Shown here piece after piece: positions 25,214-34,133 of a stretch of DNA of 64,000 bases; the stretch's first letter is position 1; every line of letters starts with the position of its first letter. This DNA is from an uncultured Christensenella sp. Its GTDB lineage: Bacteria; Bacillota; Clostridia; Christensenellales; Borkfalkiaceae. Location: the NCBI GenBank assembly GCA_910585685.1, contig CAJUEO010000001.1, positions 269,428 through 333,427 of the forward strand. The letters are read 5' to 3'. The position numbers and the translations under genes were made by a program. The notes under the pieces are model-generated. The model saw only the letters and a program-made list of their open reading frames with translations, was not told where the DNA came from and made no database searches.

Positions 25214-26278
25214 ATGTCAAAAACAACAAAAAAAATATACATTAAAAACGTAGCCGTCGGCGGCGGTTCAAGCGTCAAAATTCAATCGATGTGCACCGCG
25301 AAAACGTCTGATATTTTGTCCGTTCTCTCGCAAATTTCCGCGCTTGAAAATTGTGGGTGCGAGATAATCAGGGTTTCCGTTCTCGACGAAGCGGACGCCG
25401 CGGCAATTAAGACTATACGGCAAAATATAAAAATACCTCTGGTGGCGGACATACATTTTTCCGCAAAGCTCGCTGCGCTCGCAATAGAAAGCGGCGCCGA
25501 TAAGGTTCGCTTAAATCCCGGCAATATCGGCGGAGAAGAAAATATCAAATACGTTGCCGACTGTATAAAGTCACATAAAATTCCCGTCCGCGTCGGTGCA
25601 AATACGGGCAGCGTCGAGCGCGAATACCTCGAAAAATACGGTAAAAACGAGCATTCTTTGGTTGAAAGCGCGCTTGCAAGCGTTGCCAAGCTCGAAAGAT
25701 ACGGTGTAAACGACATTGTTATATCGGTTAAAGCTTCAAGCGTTCCGCTAACCGTAAAGGCGTACAGACTGCTTTCGCAAAAAACGGATTATCCTCTTCA
25801 CATAGGCGTTACCGAAGCCGGAACCGAGCAAATGGCTGTGATTAAATCCTGCGCGGCTTTGGGTGCGTTGCTTATCGACGGAATCGGGGACACGCTGCGC
25901 GTATCTATAACCGACGATCCTGTAAAGGAAGTTTTGGCTGCAAAAAGGCTGCTTCGCGCCGTGGGGCTTGACAATGACTATGTCAACGTTATTTCCTGCC
26001 CGACTTGCGGCAGATGCCTTTGGGATTCCATGTCGCTCGCTAAAAAAGTGGCGGCTTATGTCGAAAGCTATAATGTTCCATTAAAAATTGCCGTTATGGG
26101 TTGTGTTGTCAACGGCCCCGGAGAGGCAAAGGACTGCAATTTGGGTATAGCCGGCGCAAGCGACTACTGTTTGATATTCAAGGGAGAAGAAACGCGCAAA
26201 GTGCCGCGCGAAGCCGCCGAGAGAGAGTTTTTCAAGGAGATAGACATACTTTTAAATGACAGAAAAAATAATAAGTGA
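25214..26278 (+). CDS. ispG: 4-hydroxy-3-methylbut-2-enyl diphosphate synthase IspG
   Basis: 354-residue [4Fe-4S] enzyme of the MEP isoprenoid pathway, converting MEcPP to HMBPP. TIM-barrel N-terminal part with VKIQSMCTAKTSD, PLVADIHF, KVRLNPGNIG and RVGANTGS. The C-terminal cluster-binding domain has CPTCGRC and GCVVNGPGEAKDC, giving the three Cys ligands and the conserved Glu. No clear Shine-Dalgarno before the ATG. It overlaps the following gene by 23 bases. Confidence 0.96.
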   Translation: MSKTTKKIYIKNVAVGGGSSVKIQSMCTAKTSDILSVLSQISALENCGCEIIRVSVLDEADAAAIKTIRQNIKIPLVADIHFSAKLAALAIESGADKVRLNPGNIGGEENIKYVADCIKSHKIPVRVGANTGSVEREYLEKYGKNEHSLVESALASVAKLERYGVNDIVISVKASSVPLTVKAYRLLSQKTDYPLHIGVTEAGTEQMAVIKSCAALGALLIDGIGDTLRVSITDDPVKEVLAAKRLLRAVGLDNDYVNVISCPTCGRCLWDSMSLAKKVAAYVESYNVPLKIAVMGCVVNGPGEAKDCNLGIAGASDYCLIFKGEETRKVPREAAEREFFKEIDILLNDRKNNK

Positions 26279-27788
26279 ATTGAGGGCGTGTGCTCCTAAT
26301 TTCAAAAACTTAATAATCAGCTCGATTGCTCTTGAAAAAAAATCGCTTGTAAGGGTGCGGCTGGTTACGGATATCAGCTTTACCGCCGCCGACAAAGTTC
26401 AAGCCGAAAAAATATTAAAAAAATACGTTCCAGATTACTTCGGGCTCGAAGTTGAAATTTCAAAACTTGCGCCCGATGAAGAAATGATAAAAAAGAAGAT
26501 TTATTCGGCAATCGACACATATTCCAAGGCGGTTTTCGCGACGCTTGACGAAAGCGATATTTCGGTGAAAAAGTTGGACGGCGCGTTTGAATATACTATA
26601 AAAATACTTAAAGAAATTGCCCCCGTCGATTTATGCGACAGGTTAAACAAATATCTAAAATCTAACTTCTGCGGTGAATTTTACGGCAAAATCGTCGATT
26701 CAAGCATAGATATCGAGTCAATCGAGGTTGAAGAATACCATGACGAGCCGGAGTTCGAAATGCCCGTCAGAACCTTTAAAATAGAAGATTTTTCCTTTTT
26801 GGAGGGAGAAAAGCTGCTGTCGCACGCTACTTATCTCAGCGATTTGAACATTGCCAAGGACGAAGTTATTGTTTGCGGCACAATCGAGGACATTCGAGAA
26901 AGAAGCTATGTCAATCAAAAAAAAGTGGAAAAAAAGTACTATATTTTTACGCTTAACGACAACACCGCCGTCGCGCAGATAACCTACTTTCCGAGGCTTA
27001 AAACCATAGAAAAAATTCAAAATCTGCAAGTCGGTGACAGCATAGTATGTACGGGGCTAAACGAAGAGTTTAAGGGCAACTTACGCTATACCGCAAAGCT
27101 TATCGATTTCGGCAAAATTCCAGAGGGCTTTAAACCCGAAAAACGTCAGTCTAAACCCGTGCCGAGATACTATAAAACCGTTAAACCCGTACAATATACG
27201 GATATGCAACAGACCGATTTGTTTGCAAACACCGCGGTTCCCGAGTGCTTAAAAAAGCAAACGTTCGTAGTTTTTGACTTGGAAACCACAGGTCTTAATT
27301 CCTCTCCCATAACGGGAAATATGGACAAAATAATAGAAATAGGCGCTTTTAAAATAGAAAACGGCGTAATTTGCGAGTGTTTTTCTACTTTTATAAATCC
27401 GCAAAGAAAACTGTCCGACGAAATTATTAACCTGACGGGCATAACCGAGGATATGGTAAAGGACGCGCCCACTTATGAAAAGGTAATGCCCGACTTTTTC
27501 AAGTTTTGCCAGGGCAGCGTGCTTGTCGGTCATAACATTGTCGGGTTCGACTATAAATTTGTAGATTATTATTGCGCTAACCTCGGCTATATTTTAGAGC
27601 GCAAGCTAATAGATACAATTCCGCTTTCTCAAGAGCTGCTGTTTTTATCCAACTATAAATTAAATACGGTTGCCGAAAAGTTCAACATAACTTTCAATCA
27701 CCACAGGGCAACCGACGACGCGTTGACTACTGCAAAAATTTTTATCGAACTTATAAAACTTAAAAAATCTTTGCCAAAGTTTCAATAA
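26256..27788 (+). CDS. PolC-like N-terminal/OB/exonuclease protein lacking the polymerase
   Basis: 510 residues that match the front half of DNA polymerase III PolC only. Residues 1 to about 195 resemble the PolC N-terminal region; about 200-290 form an OB fold (VCGTIEDIRERSYVNQKKVE). A short Pro/Lys linker follows, then a DEDDh 3'-5' exonuclease (about 335-505) with Exo I FDLETTGL, Exo II GHNIVGFDYKF and Exo III HHRATDDAL, all catalytic residues present. The PHP and polymerase domains (about 900 further residues) are missing. It sits between ispG and rimP, exactly where polC lies in Firmicutes. The next 115 bases contain a promoter and no polymerase remnant in any frame. A proofreading-like nuclease acting in trans is plausible. 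Confidence 0.8.
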   Translation: MTEKIISELRACAPNFKNLIISSIALEKKSLVRVRLVTDISFTAADKVQAEKILKKYVPDYFGLEVEISKLAPDEEMIKKKIYSAIDTYSKAVFATLDESDISVKKLDGAFEYTIKILKEIAPVDLCDRLNKYLKSNFCGEFYGKIVDSSIDIESIEVEEYHDEPEFEMPVRTFKIEDFSFLEGEKLLSHATYLSDLNIAKDEVIVCGTIEDIRERSYVNQKKVEKKYYIFTLNDNTAVAQITYFPRLKTIEKIQNLQVGDSIVCTGLNEEFKGNLRYTAKLIDFGKIPEGFKPEKRQSKPVPRYYKTVKPVQYTDMQQTDLFANTAVPECLKKQTFVVFDLETTGLNSSPITGNMDKIIEIGAFKIENGVICECFSTFINPQRKLSDEIINLTGITEDMVKDAPTYEKVMPDFFKFCQGSVLVGHNIVGFDYKFVDYYCANLGYILERKLIDTIPLSQELLFLSNYKLNTVAEKFNITFNHHRATDDALTTAKIFIELIKLKKSLPKFQ

Positions 27789-27801
27789 TTTGCCAAAACG
27801 C

Positions 27802-27830
27802 TTGCAATTTAAAAGTATATGTGTTAAAAT
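27802..27830 (+). promoter_or_regulatory. SigA promoter of the rimP-nusA-infB operon
   Basis: -35 TTGCAA (27802-27807), 17-base spacer, -10 TAAAAT (27825-27830). Confidence 0.7.
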
Positions 27831-27857
27831 AAGGCTAACCTTAATCGTAATTTTAAG

Positions 27858-27884
27858 ATTGAGTGCCTTTGACAGGCACTCAAT
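27858..27884 (+). other. Hairpin in the rimP leader
   Basis: Eleven-base arms ATTGAGTGCCT / AGGCACTCAAT with a five-base loop, 15 bases before the rimP ribosome site. It has no T-run, so it is a candidate site for operon autocontrol (NusA acts on hairpins) or RNase processing. Confidence 0.55.
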
Positions 27885-27903
27885 AGTTATATAAAGAGGA
27901 ATT

Positions 27904-28362
27904 ATGAAAATTAAACCCTTAGCGGAGATACTCGACTTTTTGGAAAAAATCGCTCAACCTATGGGCGTTGAAATTGTCGATTTGGAGTGGAACGACAAGT
28001 CTTGCTCGCTTACGGTATATATAGAAACGCCGATGGGCGTGGACCTCGACACTTGCGAAAGGTTTCACAATGCGATACTCGACCCCATTGACGAGCTTGA
28101 CCCGACCTACGATTTGCCCTATACGCTAAACGTATCGAGTCCTGGGCTTGACAGACCGTTCAAAACCGAGCGCGACTTCGAGCGGAACTTGCAGGGGGAA
28201 GTCGAGGTAAAGCTGTTTGCGCCGTTAAAGGGACAAAAATTTATAGAAGGCGTGCTTGTTGCGTTCGACGAAAATACGGTAACGATAAAGACCGAAAAGG
28301 AAGAACTTAAAATAAGCCGCAATAAAATAGCAAAAATCAACAAAGCAATTAAATTTGACTGA
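27904..28362 (+). CDS. rimP: Ribosome maturation factor RimP
   Basis: 152-residue factor for 30S subunit maturation. The N-terminal alpha/beta domain contains GVEIVDLEWNDKSCSLTVYI and the conserved YTLNVSSPGLDRPFKTERDFER, followed by an Sm-like C-terminal domain. Ribosome site AGAGGA. First gene of the operon that runs at least to the DNA-repair gene at 35888, with a promoter and leader hairpin upstream. Confidence 0.95.
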   Translation: MKIKPLAEILDFLEKIAQPMGVEIVDLEWNDKSCSLTVYIETPMGVDLDTCERFHNAILDPIDELDPTYDLPYTLNVSSPGLDRPFKTERDFERNLQGEVEVKLFAPLKGQKFIEGVLVAFDENTVTIKTEKEELKISRNKIAKINKAIKFD

Positions 28363-28377
28363 GTCGGGAGATAGATA

Positions 28378-29520
28378 ATGACAAGTAAAGATTTTAAAGA
28401 ATTCTTTTTGGCACTTGAGGATTTGGAAAAGGAAAAGGGCATTCCTAAGGAGATTTTTTTAGAAGCTCTTGAAAACGCGCTTGTATCGGCTTGTAAAAAG
28501 CAATACGCAGGCGCTGTCGGAACGGTTGAAATCAAGACTAATTACGAAAAAGGCACTATGGATTTTTACACTGTAAGAACCATAGTTGAAGAAGTAACCG
28601 ACCCCGAAAACGAAATTTCGCTCGACGACGCTCGCACTTTGAAAAAGAGTTATAAGCTGGGTGATAAGGTTCGTGAAAAGCTTATTCCCAAGGATTTCAG
28701 CCGTATCGCGGCTCAAACCGCCAAACAGGTAATTTTGCAAAAACTTCACGAAACCGAGCGCGACAGGGCTATGAACGAGTTCTCTGACAAAGAAGGCGAG
28801 CTTTTAGTCGGAGTTGTCAGAAAAATAGACGGCAAAAACGTCTATATAGAAATCGGCAAGGGACAGATAGAGGGACTTATGCTTCCCTCCGACCAGGTAC
28901 CCAGCGAAAAATACGTTGTAAACCAAAAGATTAAAGTCTTTGTAAAGCGCGTAAAGAGCGGTGCAAGAAACGCGCAGGTGCTTGTAAGCCGTTCGGCTCC
29001 CGGACTTGTAAGAAAGCTGTTTGAAGAGGAAGTACCCGAAATCAAACAGGGCACTGTGGTAATAAAGGAAATCAGCCGCGAAGCCGGAGCAAGAACTAAA
29101 ATCGCAATTTACTCCGAGGACGAAAGGGTTGACGCAATCGGCGCGTGCGTAGGTAACAAGGGCGCAAGAGTAAACGCCGTTGTCGAGGAACTGCGCGGTG
29201 AAAAGATAGATATAATTCCTTGGAGCGAAAATCCGCTTGAATTTATCGCAAAAGCTCTCTCTCCCGCAAAGGTTATTTCCGTAACTCAGCTCGACGGAGA
29301 AAAGACGGCTATGGCTGTCGTTCCCGACGATAAGCTTTCGCTTGCAATCGGTAAAGACGGACAAAACGCAAGGCTCGCGGTAAGGCTTACGGGCTGGAAG
29401 ATAGACGTAAAAAGCGAGTCGGTGGCATCTTCGCTCAATTTGGATAACGAAGAAGAGTTTGATGAAAACGACGATTTGTTGACGGATATAAAAGATATAG
29501 AGGAAAACGTCGAAGAGTAA
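28378..29520 (+). CDS. nusA: Transcription termination/antitermination factor NusA
   Basis: 380-residue RNA polymerase-binding protein controlling pausing and termination. N-terminal domain (1 to about 125), S1 domain starting at GELLVGVVRKIDGKNVYIEIG (about 140-205), and two KH domains with GACVGNKGARVNAVVEEL and AIGKDGQNARLAVRLTGWKI. As usual in Firmicutes there are no C-terminal acidic repeats, but there is a short acidic tail (EEEFDENDDLL...IEENVEE). 15 bases after rimP and 13 before ylxR. Confidence 0.96.
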   Translation: MTSKDFKEFFLALEDLEKEKGIPKEIFLEALENALVSACKKQYAGAVGTVEIKTNYEKGTMDFYTVRTIVEEVTDPENEISLDDARTLKKSYKLGDKVREKLIPKDFSRIAAQTAKQVILQKLHETERDRAMNEFSDKEGELLVGVVRKIDGKNVYIEIGKGQIEGLMLPSDQVPSEKYVVNQKIKVFVKRVKSGARNAQVLVSRSAPGLVRKLFEEEVPEIKQGTVVIKEISREAGARTKIAIYSEDERVDAIGACVGNKGARVNAVVEELRGEKIDIIPWSENPLEFIAKALSPAKVISVTQLDGEKTAMAVVPDDKLSLAIGKDGQNARLAVRLTGWKIDVKSESVASSLNLDNEEEFDENDDLLTDIKDIEENVEE

Positions 29521-29533
29521 TTAAAGGGTTAAA

Positions 29534-29809
29534 ATGCAGGATAAAAAGACGCCGCTCAGAATGTGCGTTGCGTGCAGACAGTTAATCGATAAAAAATCGA
29601 TGCTGAGAATAGTGCGCAATAAAGAGGGAGAAATTTTTATTGATTTTTCGTTCAAAGCCTCGGGCAGAGGCGCGTACATCTGCGACAATATCGAGTGTGT
29701 AAAAAAATTAAAAAACAAACGGCTTTTAAATAAAGTATTTTCCTGTGCGGTTGACGAGCAAGTTTATGCCGCTATCGAGGAGGAGTATTTTGTCAAAAAG
29801 CAGAATTGA
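29534..29809 (+). CDS. ylxR: RNA-binding protein YlxR (RnpM, DUF448)
   Basis: 91-residue YlxR family protein. The signature RMCVACRQLIDKKSMLRIVR and GRGAYICDNIECVKKLKNKR is complete. In Bacillus this protein has been reported to bind RNase P RNA and modulate it (hence RnpM). Conserved position between nusA and infB. Ends inside the start region of ylxQ (20-base overlap). Confidence 0.93.
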   Translation: MQDKKTPLRMCVACRQLIDKKSMLRIVRNKEGEIFIDFSFKASGRGAYICDNIECVKKLKNKRLLNKVFSCAVDEQVYAAIEEEYFVKKQN

Positions 29810-30113
29810 AACGTTTATTGGCTTTTGTATCAAATCGAGAAAGATATCTCTCGGGTCGGGTGCAATATCCACGCTGCGCGGCGGAGTTTATCTTTTGATA
29901 ATGGACGGCGGCGCGGCAAATAATTCAAAGCGGCTGGCGCTCAAATTCAAAAACAGGTTCGATTGCCCGTTGCTTATATGCAAAAGCGGATTTGACGTTG
30001 CGGTAAATAAGCCCGACTGTAAATTGGCGGCTATACGCGATGAAAGTCTGGCAAAAGCCATTTTGGATAGTCAAGAGGAAAATTACGAATTGTATTGCGG
30101 AGGCAGTTTTTAA
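29790..30113 (+). CDS. ylxQ: Ribosomal L7Ae-like RNA-binding protein YlxQ
   Basis: 107-residue L7Ae/L30e-fold protein that binds kink-turn RNA. RIETFIGFCIKSRKISLGSGA is the N-terminal helix, and CPLLICKSGFDVAVNKPDCKLAAIRD the core. A longer frame begins upstream, but the TTG at 29790 is preceded by GAGGAGG (29777-29783) at ideal spacing and gives the family N-terminus, so a TTG start is chosen. Standard neighbour of ylxR and infB. Confidence 0.85.
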   Translation: MSKSRIETFIGFCIKSRKISLGSGAISTLRGGVYLLIMDGGAANNSKRLALKFKNRFDCPLLICKSGFDVAVNKPDCKLAAIRDESLAKAILDSQEENYELYCGGSF

Positions 30114-30116
30114 AAT

Positions 30117-32795
30117 ATGGCAAGATATGAGAATATTGAAAATATAAATAAGCTTAGCGGAGTTGCCGCCGAACTTTCGAAAAAAGTTTCGTCGGCAGAA
30201 AAGTCGGCTTCCGAAATATTAAAAAAGCTTAACGATTTGCAGGCGGCTATAAAACTTAAAAAGCTTGAAGAGGAATCCGCACAAGTAAAAGCTGTCGAAG
30301 AAAGCGTAAGCGTTGAACAAAGTGTAAACAACGCGGCAAACAGCGAGAGGGCACAAGAAGTAGCTACCGCGCCCGAACAGCCTGCAATGCCCGAAAAAGA
30401 AAATAAACCTTCAACTAAACCGACCGAGGTTAAAGAAGTTGTAAATTCCGAGCAGCCCGAAAAACAGGCGGACGTCGAAAAGATTGAAAAAATCGAGGAG
30501 AAGGCTCCCGTTCGCAAGGCGGAAACCTCCGACAAAAAACCCGTCGAAGCGCCTCAAAAACCTGCAAAACCGGCGTTGCCTCCCAGCACCGCAAGGCGCA
30601 TAGCTTCATATCAGGAAAATGCTAAAAACTTGCAGGGCTCGGGAAGACTTCCCACTTCGCAGTATAACCCCAAGCAACCCAAGGGTGAAAACAAGACGTT
30701 TATAAACCGCGATTCACGTCCTCCGAGAAATAATGCAAACGGCAACGCCGGTTATCCCAACCGCACGGGCGCGCAGCAACGCCCCGGCACGGCGCCCAGG
30801 TTCAACGCGCCTGCGCCTTCGGCAGTTCCTGCTCCGACGGGCAAGGCAAAGAATTTCGGTGCGGATAAGAAAAAGAGTTTTGAGAAAACTTATATTGAAA
30901 AGGATAAAAAGACCCTGTCGAAGCGTGCGCTTGTTAAACAGCAGGGCGCAACTGTCGAGGACTTTGACGAGAACAAGAGCGGCTACAGAAAATTAAGGGT
31001 AAAGAAAGACAAGCAAAAAGCCGCGCCTACCATAAAAATCGAACACGCAATAGTTACGACAGACGATATTCCCATTAAGACGCTTTCGGAAAAAATCGGC
31101 GTCACGGCAAGCGTCATTGTAAACCGCCTTTTCAAAGAGGGCATTATAAACAATATAAACGGTTCAATCGACTACGATACTGCCGCACTTATTGCTGCGG
31201 ATTTCGGCGTTGAGCTTGAATATAAGCCCGAAAAGACGGCTGAGGACGTACTCATCGAGCAACAGGCGGACACTGTCGAAGAAATCGAAAGCCTTGTTCC
31301 TCGCGCTCCCGTAGTTACGGTTATGGGACACGTCGACCACGGCAAAACTTCGCTTCTGGACTATATCCGTAAATCCAAGGTAACCGCAGGAGAAGCCGGC
31401 GGAATCACGCAGCACATCGGCGCATACACGGTAAAAGTCGGTGACAAGGGCATAACCTTTATAGATACTCCCGGACACGAAGCGTTTACCGCAATGCGTG
31501 CAAGAGGTGCGCAGGTAACGGATATCGTAATTTTGGTAGTTGCCGCGGACGACGGCATTATGCCTCAAACGGTGGAAGCAATCAACCACGCAAAGGCTGC
31601 AGGCGTAGAAATTATAGTTGCAGTCAATAAAATAGATAAGACGGGCGCAAATATCGAAAAAATCAAGCAGGATTTAATGCGCTATGAAATTTTCCCCGAG
31701 GATTACGGCGGCAAGACGATAGTTTGCCCCATATCCTGTAAGACGGGAGAGGGTATCGACAACCTTCTTGAAAGTTTGATACTTGCCGCCGAAATGAAGG
31801 AGCTGCTTGCAAATCCCGACAGAGAGGCGCGCGGTATAATAATAGAGGCAAGGCTTGATAAGGGCAAGGGACCCGTTGCAACTGTGCTCGTTCAAAACGG
31901 AACTTTGCACACGGGTGACAATATAATTTCCGGACTTACTACCGGTAAAGTCCGCGCAATTATTGACGACAACGGTAAAATTGTCAAATCGGCAGGACCT
32001 TCGACTGCGGTAAACGTTTTGGGCTTTGAAGAAGTTCCCAATTCGGGAGAAACTATAAACGCCGTATCGCAAGAGCTTATGAAGCAGGTTCTTTCCGAGC
32101 GTAAAGACAAGATAAGCTTTGAAAAGATGAAGTCGCGCGTTAAAACCGACTTTGTTGAAGCGTTCGGGGATATGCCCGATGCCGAGCTTAAAAACCTCAA
32201 TCTTATAATTAAAGGTGACGTTCAGGGCTCGGTAGAAGCGGTAAAACAGTCGGTATTAAAGCTTTCAAACGACGAGGTGCAGGTAAAAGTAATACACAGC
32301 GCGGCAGGCGCGGTTACGGAAACAGACGTAATGCTTGCCGAGTCAGCCAAGGCAATAATACTTTGTTTCAACGTTCGTCCCGACGCCAAGGCAAAGGTTC
32401 TTGCCGAGCGCAGCAAGGTAGACGTCAGAACTTACAGAATAATTTACGAGCTTTTAGACGATATGACGGCGGCACTCAAAGGTTTGCGCGCTCCCAGATA
32501 TCAGGAAATTTTGCTCGGCAAGTGCGAAGTACGTCAGACTTTCAAAATTACGGGCGTCGGCAATATTGCCGGTTGCTTTGTGCTTGACGGCAAAATTCAA
32601 AGAGGCGGCAAATTGAGAATTTACCGCGAAGATATTTTGATTGTCGAAGGCAACGTAAAGCAGCTCAAACGCTTTAAGGACGACGTAAAGGAAGTTGCCG
32701 CAGGCTTTGAATGCGGTTGCTCTATCGAGGGCTTTACCGACATAAAGATAGGCGATATAATCGAGTGCTATTTAATTGAAGAGATACGCGATTGA
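30117..32795 (+). CDS. infB: Translation initiation factor IF-2
   Basis: 892-residue GTPase that brings initiator tRNA to the 30S subunit. The N-terminal 290 residues are low-complexity (Lys/Glu/Pro/Ala-rich, then Asn/Arg/Pro-rich) and of no conserved fold. An IF2_N domain follows near 310-360 (IPIKTLSEKIGVTASVIVNR). The G domain starts near 395 with G1 GHVDHGKTS, G3 DTPGHEAF and G4 NKIDK, then the beta-barrel and C-terminal tRNA-binding domains (PRYQEILLGKCEVRQTF). A second, internal start for a shorter form is possible but not marked by a clear ribosome site. Confidence 0.97.
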   Translation: MARYENIENINKLSGVAAELSKKVSSAEKSASEILKKLNDLQAAIKLKKLEEESAQVKAVEESVSVEQSVNNAANSERAQEVATAPEQPAMPEKENKPSTKPTEVKEVVNSEQPEKQADVEKIEKIEEKAPVRKAETSDKKPVEAPQKPAKPALPPSTARRIASYQENAKNLQGSGRLPTSQYNPKQPKGENKTFINRDSRPPRNNANGNAGYPNRTGAQQRPGTAPRFNAPAPSAVPAPTGKAKNFGADKKKSFEKTYIEKDKKTLSKRALVKQQGATVEDFDENKSGYRKLRVKKDKQKAAPTIKIEHAIVTTDDIPIKTLSEKIGVTASVIVNRLFKEGIINNINGSIDYDTAALIAADFGVELEYKPEKTAEDVLIEQQADTVEEIESLVPRAPVVTVMGHVDHGKTSLLDYIRKSKVTAGEAGGITQHIGAYTVKVGDKGITFIDTPGHEAFTAMRARGAQVTDIVILVVAADDGIMPQTVEAINHAKAAGVEIIVAVNKIDKTGANIEKIKQDLMRYEIFPEDYGGKTIVCPISCKTGEGIDNLLESLILAAEMKELLANPDREARGIIIEARLDKGKGPVATVLVQNGTLHTGDNIISGLTTGKVRAIIDDNGKIVKSAGPSTAVNVLGFEEVPNSGETINAVSQELMKQVLSERKDKISFEKMKSRVKTDFVEAFGDMPDAELKNLNLIIKGDVQGSVEAVKQSVLKLSNDEVQVKVIHSAAGAVTETDVMLAESAKAIILCFNVRPDAKAKVLAERSKVDVRTYRIIYELLDDMTAALKGLRAPRYQEILLGKCEVRQTFKITGVGNIAGCFVLDGKIQRGGKLRIYREDILIVEGNVKQLKRFKDDVKEVAAGFECGCSIEGFTDIKIGDIIECYLIEEIRD

Positions 32796-32818
32796 CCGCC
32801 TTAAATAAAGGAGCTAAT

Positions 32819-33181
32819 ATGAAAGGTTTAAGGGGTGAAAGGCTCGGCGGAGAGTTTCAAAAGGAAATTGCAAACATAATTTCTTTGAAAATGCGCAGCG
32901 AGTTTTCAAGACTTTCGGCAATAATCAGCGTGACAAGCGTAGATGTTGCCCCCGATTTAAAGACTGCTAAAGTCTATATAAGCATATACGACACAGACAA
33001 AGAGCGCGCGGAGGACAGCTTTGAAATTTTGAGGCAAAACTCGGGCATAATCCGCCACGAACTTTCAAAAATAATGCATTTGCGAACCGTACCCGAACTA
33101 AGAATTATTAAGGATGCAAGTATGGAGTACGGGGAAAAGATCGATAAAATTCTTTCCGAACTTGACAAAGATGAAAAATAA
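32819..33181 (+). CDS. rbfA: 30S ribosome-binding factor RbfA
   Basis: 120-residue KH-fold cold-shock factor for 16S rRNA 5' maturation. Conserved RGERLGGEFQKEIANII, SVTSVDVAPDLKTAKVYISI and HLRTVPELRIIKDASMEYG. The start at ATG 32819 follows AAAGGAG (32807-32813); the frame open from 32792 inside infB is not used. Overlaps nrnA by 11 bases. Confidence 0.95.
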   Translation: MKGLRGERLGGEFQKEIANIISLKMRSEFSRLSAIISVTSVDVAPDLKTAKVYISIYDTDKERAEDSFEILRQNSGIIRHELSKIMHLRTVPELRIIKDASMEYGEKIDKILSELDKDEK

Positions 33182-34133
33182 CAGTCTTGAAGAGATAGCA
33201 GAAATATTAAATTCAGCCGAAAAAGTCGCAATTTTTTGTCATATCCGTCCCGACGGTGACGCGATAGGCAGCGGACTTGCGCTACTTTTGGCGCTTGAAA
33301 ACCTGGGCAAAACCGCGTATATGTGTTGCGACGAGTTTGACCCGACTAAATTCCTGTTTCTTTCCGCCGTCTCTAAAATCAAAACGCACTTGCCCGAAAT
33401 CGACTTTGACGCATTTGTTACGGTGGACTGTGCGGACGTGGCTCGGCTTGGCATATACCAACGCGACTATGCCAAAATGAAGGGCGTAACCGTAAATATC
33501 GACCACCACATATCCAACGACGGATACGGCAAATATAACTGCGTAACGCAGTGTACCGCAACTTGCGAAATTGTAACTCGGCTTTTCAAAGCTTCGGGTT
33601 GGCAGGTTACAAGCGATATTGCAAATCTGTTAATGCTGGGGCTTATAACCGACAGCGGTAATTTCACTCATTCCGACGTCACTCCCGAAACCTATCGTCT
33701 TGCGGCATTTTTACGGGAAAAGGGAGCGGACTGTAACCTAATAAACTATCAGATGTTTACTCGTCAACCTAAGCAACGTGCGCTTTTGTATGGCAAAGTT
33801 ATGAGTAAAATGCGCTTTGCGCTAGACGACAGACTTGCAATTATTACTATTTCATTAAGCGATTTGCAAAGCGTCGGTGCAGAAAAGAGTATGACGGAAG
33901 GCTTTGTTGATTTTCCCCTTACGGTCGACGGCGTACAGGTTGCCGCGTCTGTAATGGAGTATCGTGAGGGACAGTATAAAGTGTCGCTTCGCAGCAAGGG
34001 CAAAGTAAACGTAAATGCGGTTGCAAGCACTTTCGGCGGCGGAGGACACGTTCTTGCCAGCGGCTGCATGTTGTTCGGCTCGCTTGAAGAGGTAATTGAC
34101 AGACTCACTTACGCGATATATCAAAATATATGA
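33171..34133 (+). CDS. nrnA: DHH/DHHA1 phosphoesterase, NrnA-like oligoribonuclease
   Basis: 320-residue member of the bifunctional oligoribonuclease/pAp phosphatase family, degrading nano-RNA and 3'-phosphoadenosine phosphate. DHH motifs: RPDGDAIGS, VTVDCADV and NIDHHISNDGYG; the DHHA1 domain ends with GGGGHVLASGC. The start at ATG 33171 is inside the end of rbfA with only a poor ribosome site, consistent with coupled translation. Position between rbfA and truB is typical of Firmicutes. It could also act on cyclic dinucleotide breakdown products (pApA). Confidence 0.92.
   Translation: MKNNSLEEIAEILNSAEKVAIFCHIRPDGDAIGSGLALLLALENLGKTAYMCCDEFDPTKFLFLSAVSKIKTHLPEIDFDAFVTVDCADVARLGIYQRDYAKMKGVTVNIDHHISNDGYGKYNCVTQCTATCEIVTRLFKASGWQVTSDIANLLMLGLITDSGNFTHSDVTPETYRLAAFLREKGADCNLINYQMFTRQPKQRALLYGKVMSKMRFALDDRLAIITISLSDLQSVGAEKSMTEGFVDFPLTVDGVQVAASVMEYREGQYKVSLRSKGKVNVNAVASTFGGGGHVLASGCMLFGSLEEVIDRLTYAIYQNI

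Noticed and set aside
27789..27903. Frameshift hiding the rest of PolC
   Set aside because: No frame of this interval continues polymerase or PHP sequence; it contains a promoter, a hairpin and the rimP ribosome site.
30110..30535. Minus-strand frame of 141 codons
   Set aside because: Antisense to the low-complexity N-terminal part of infB.
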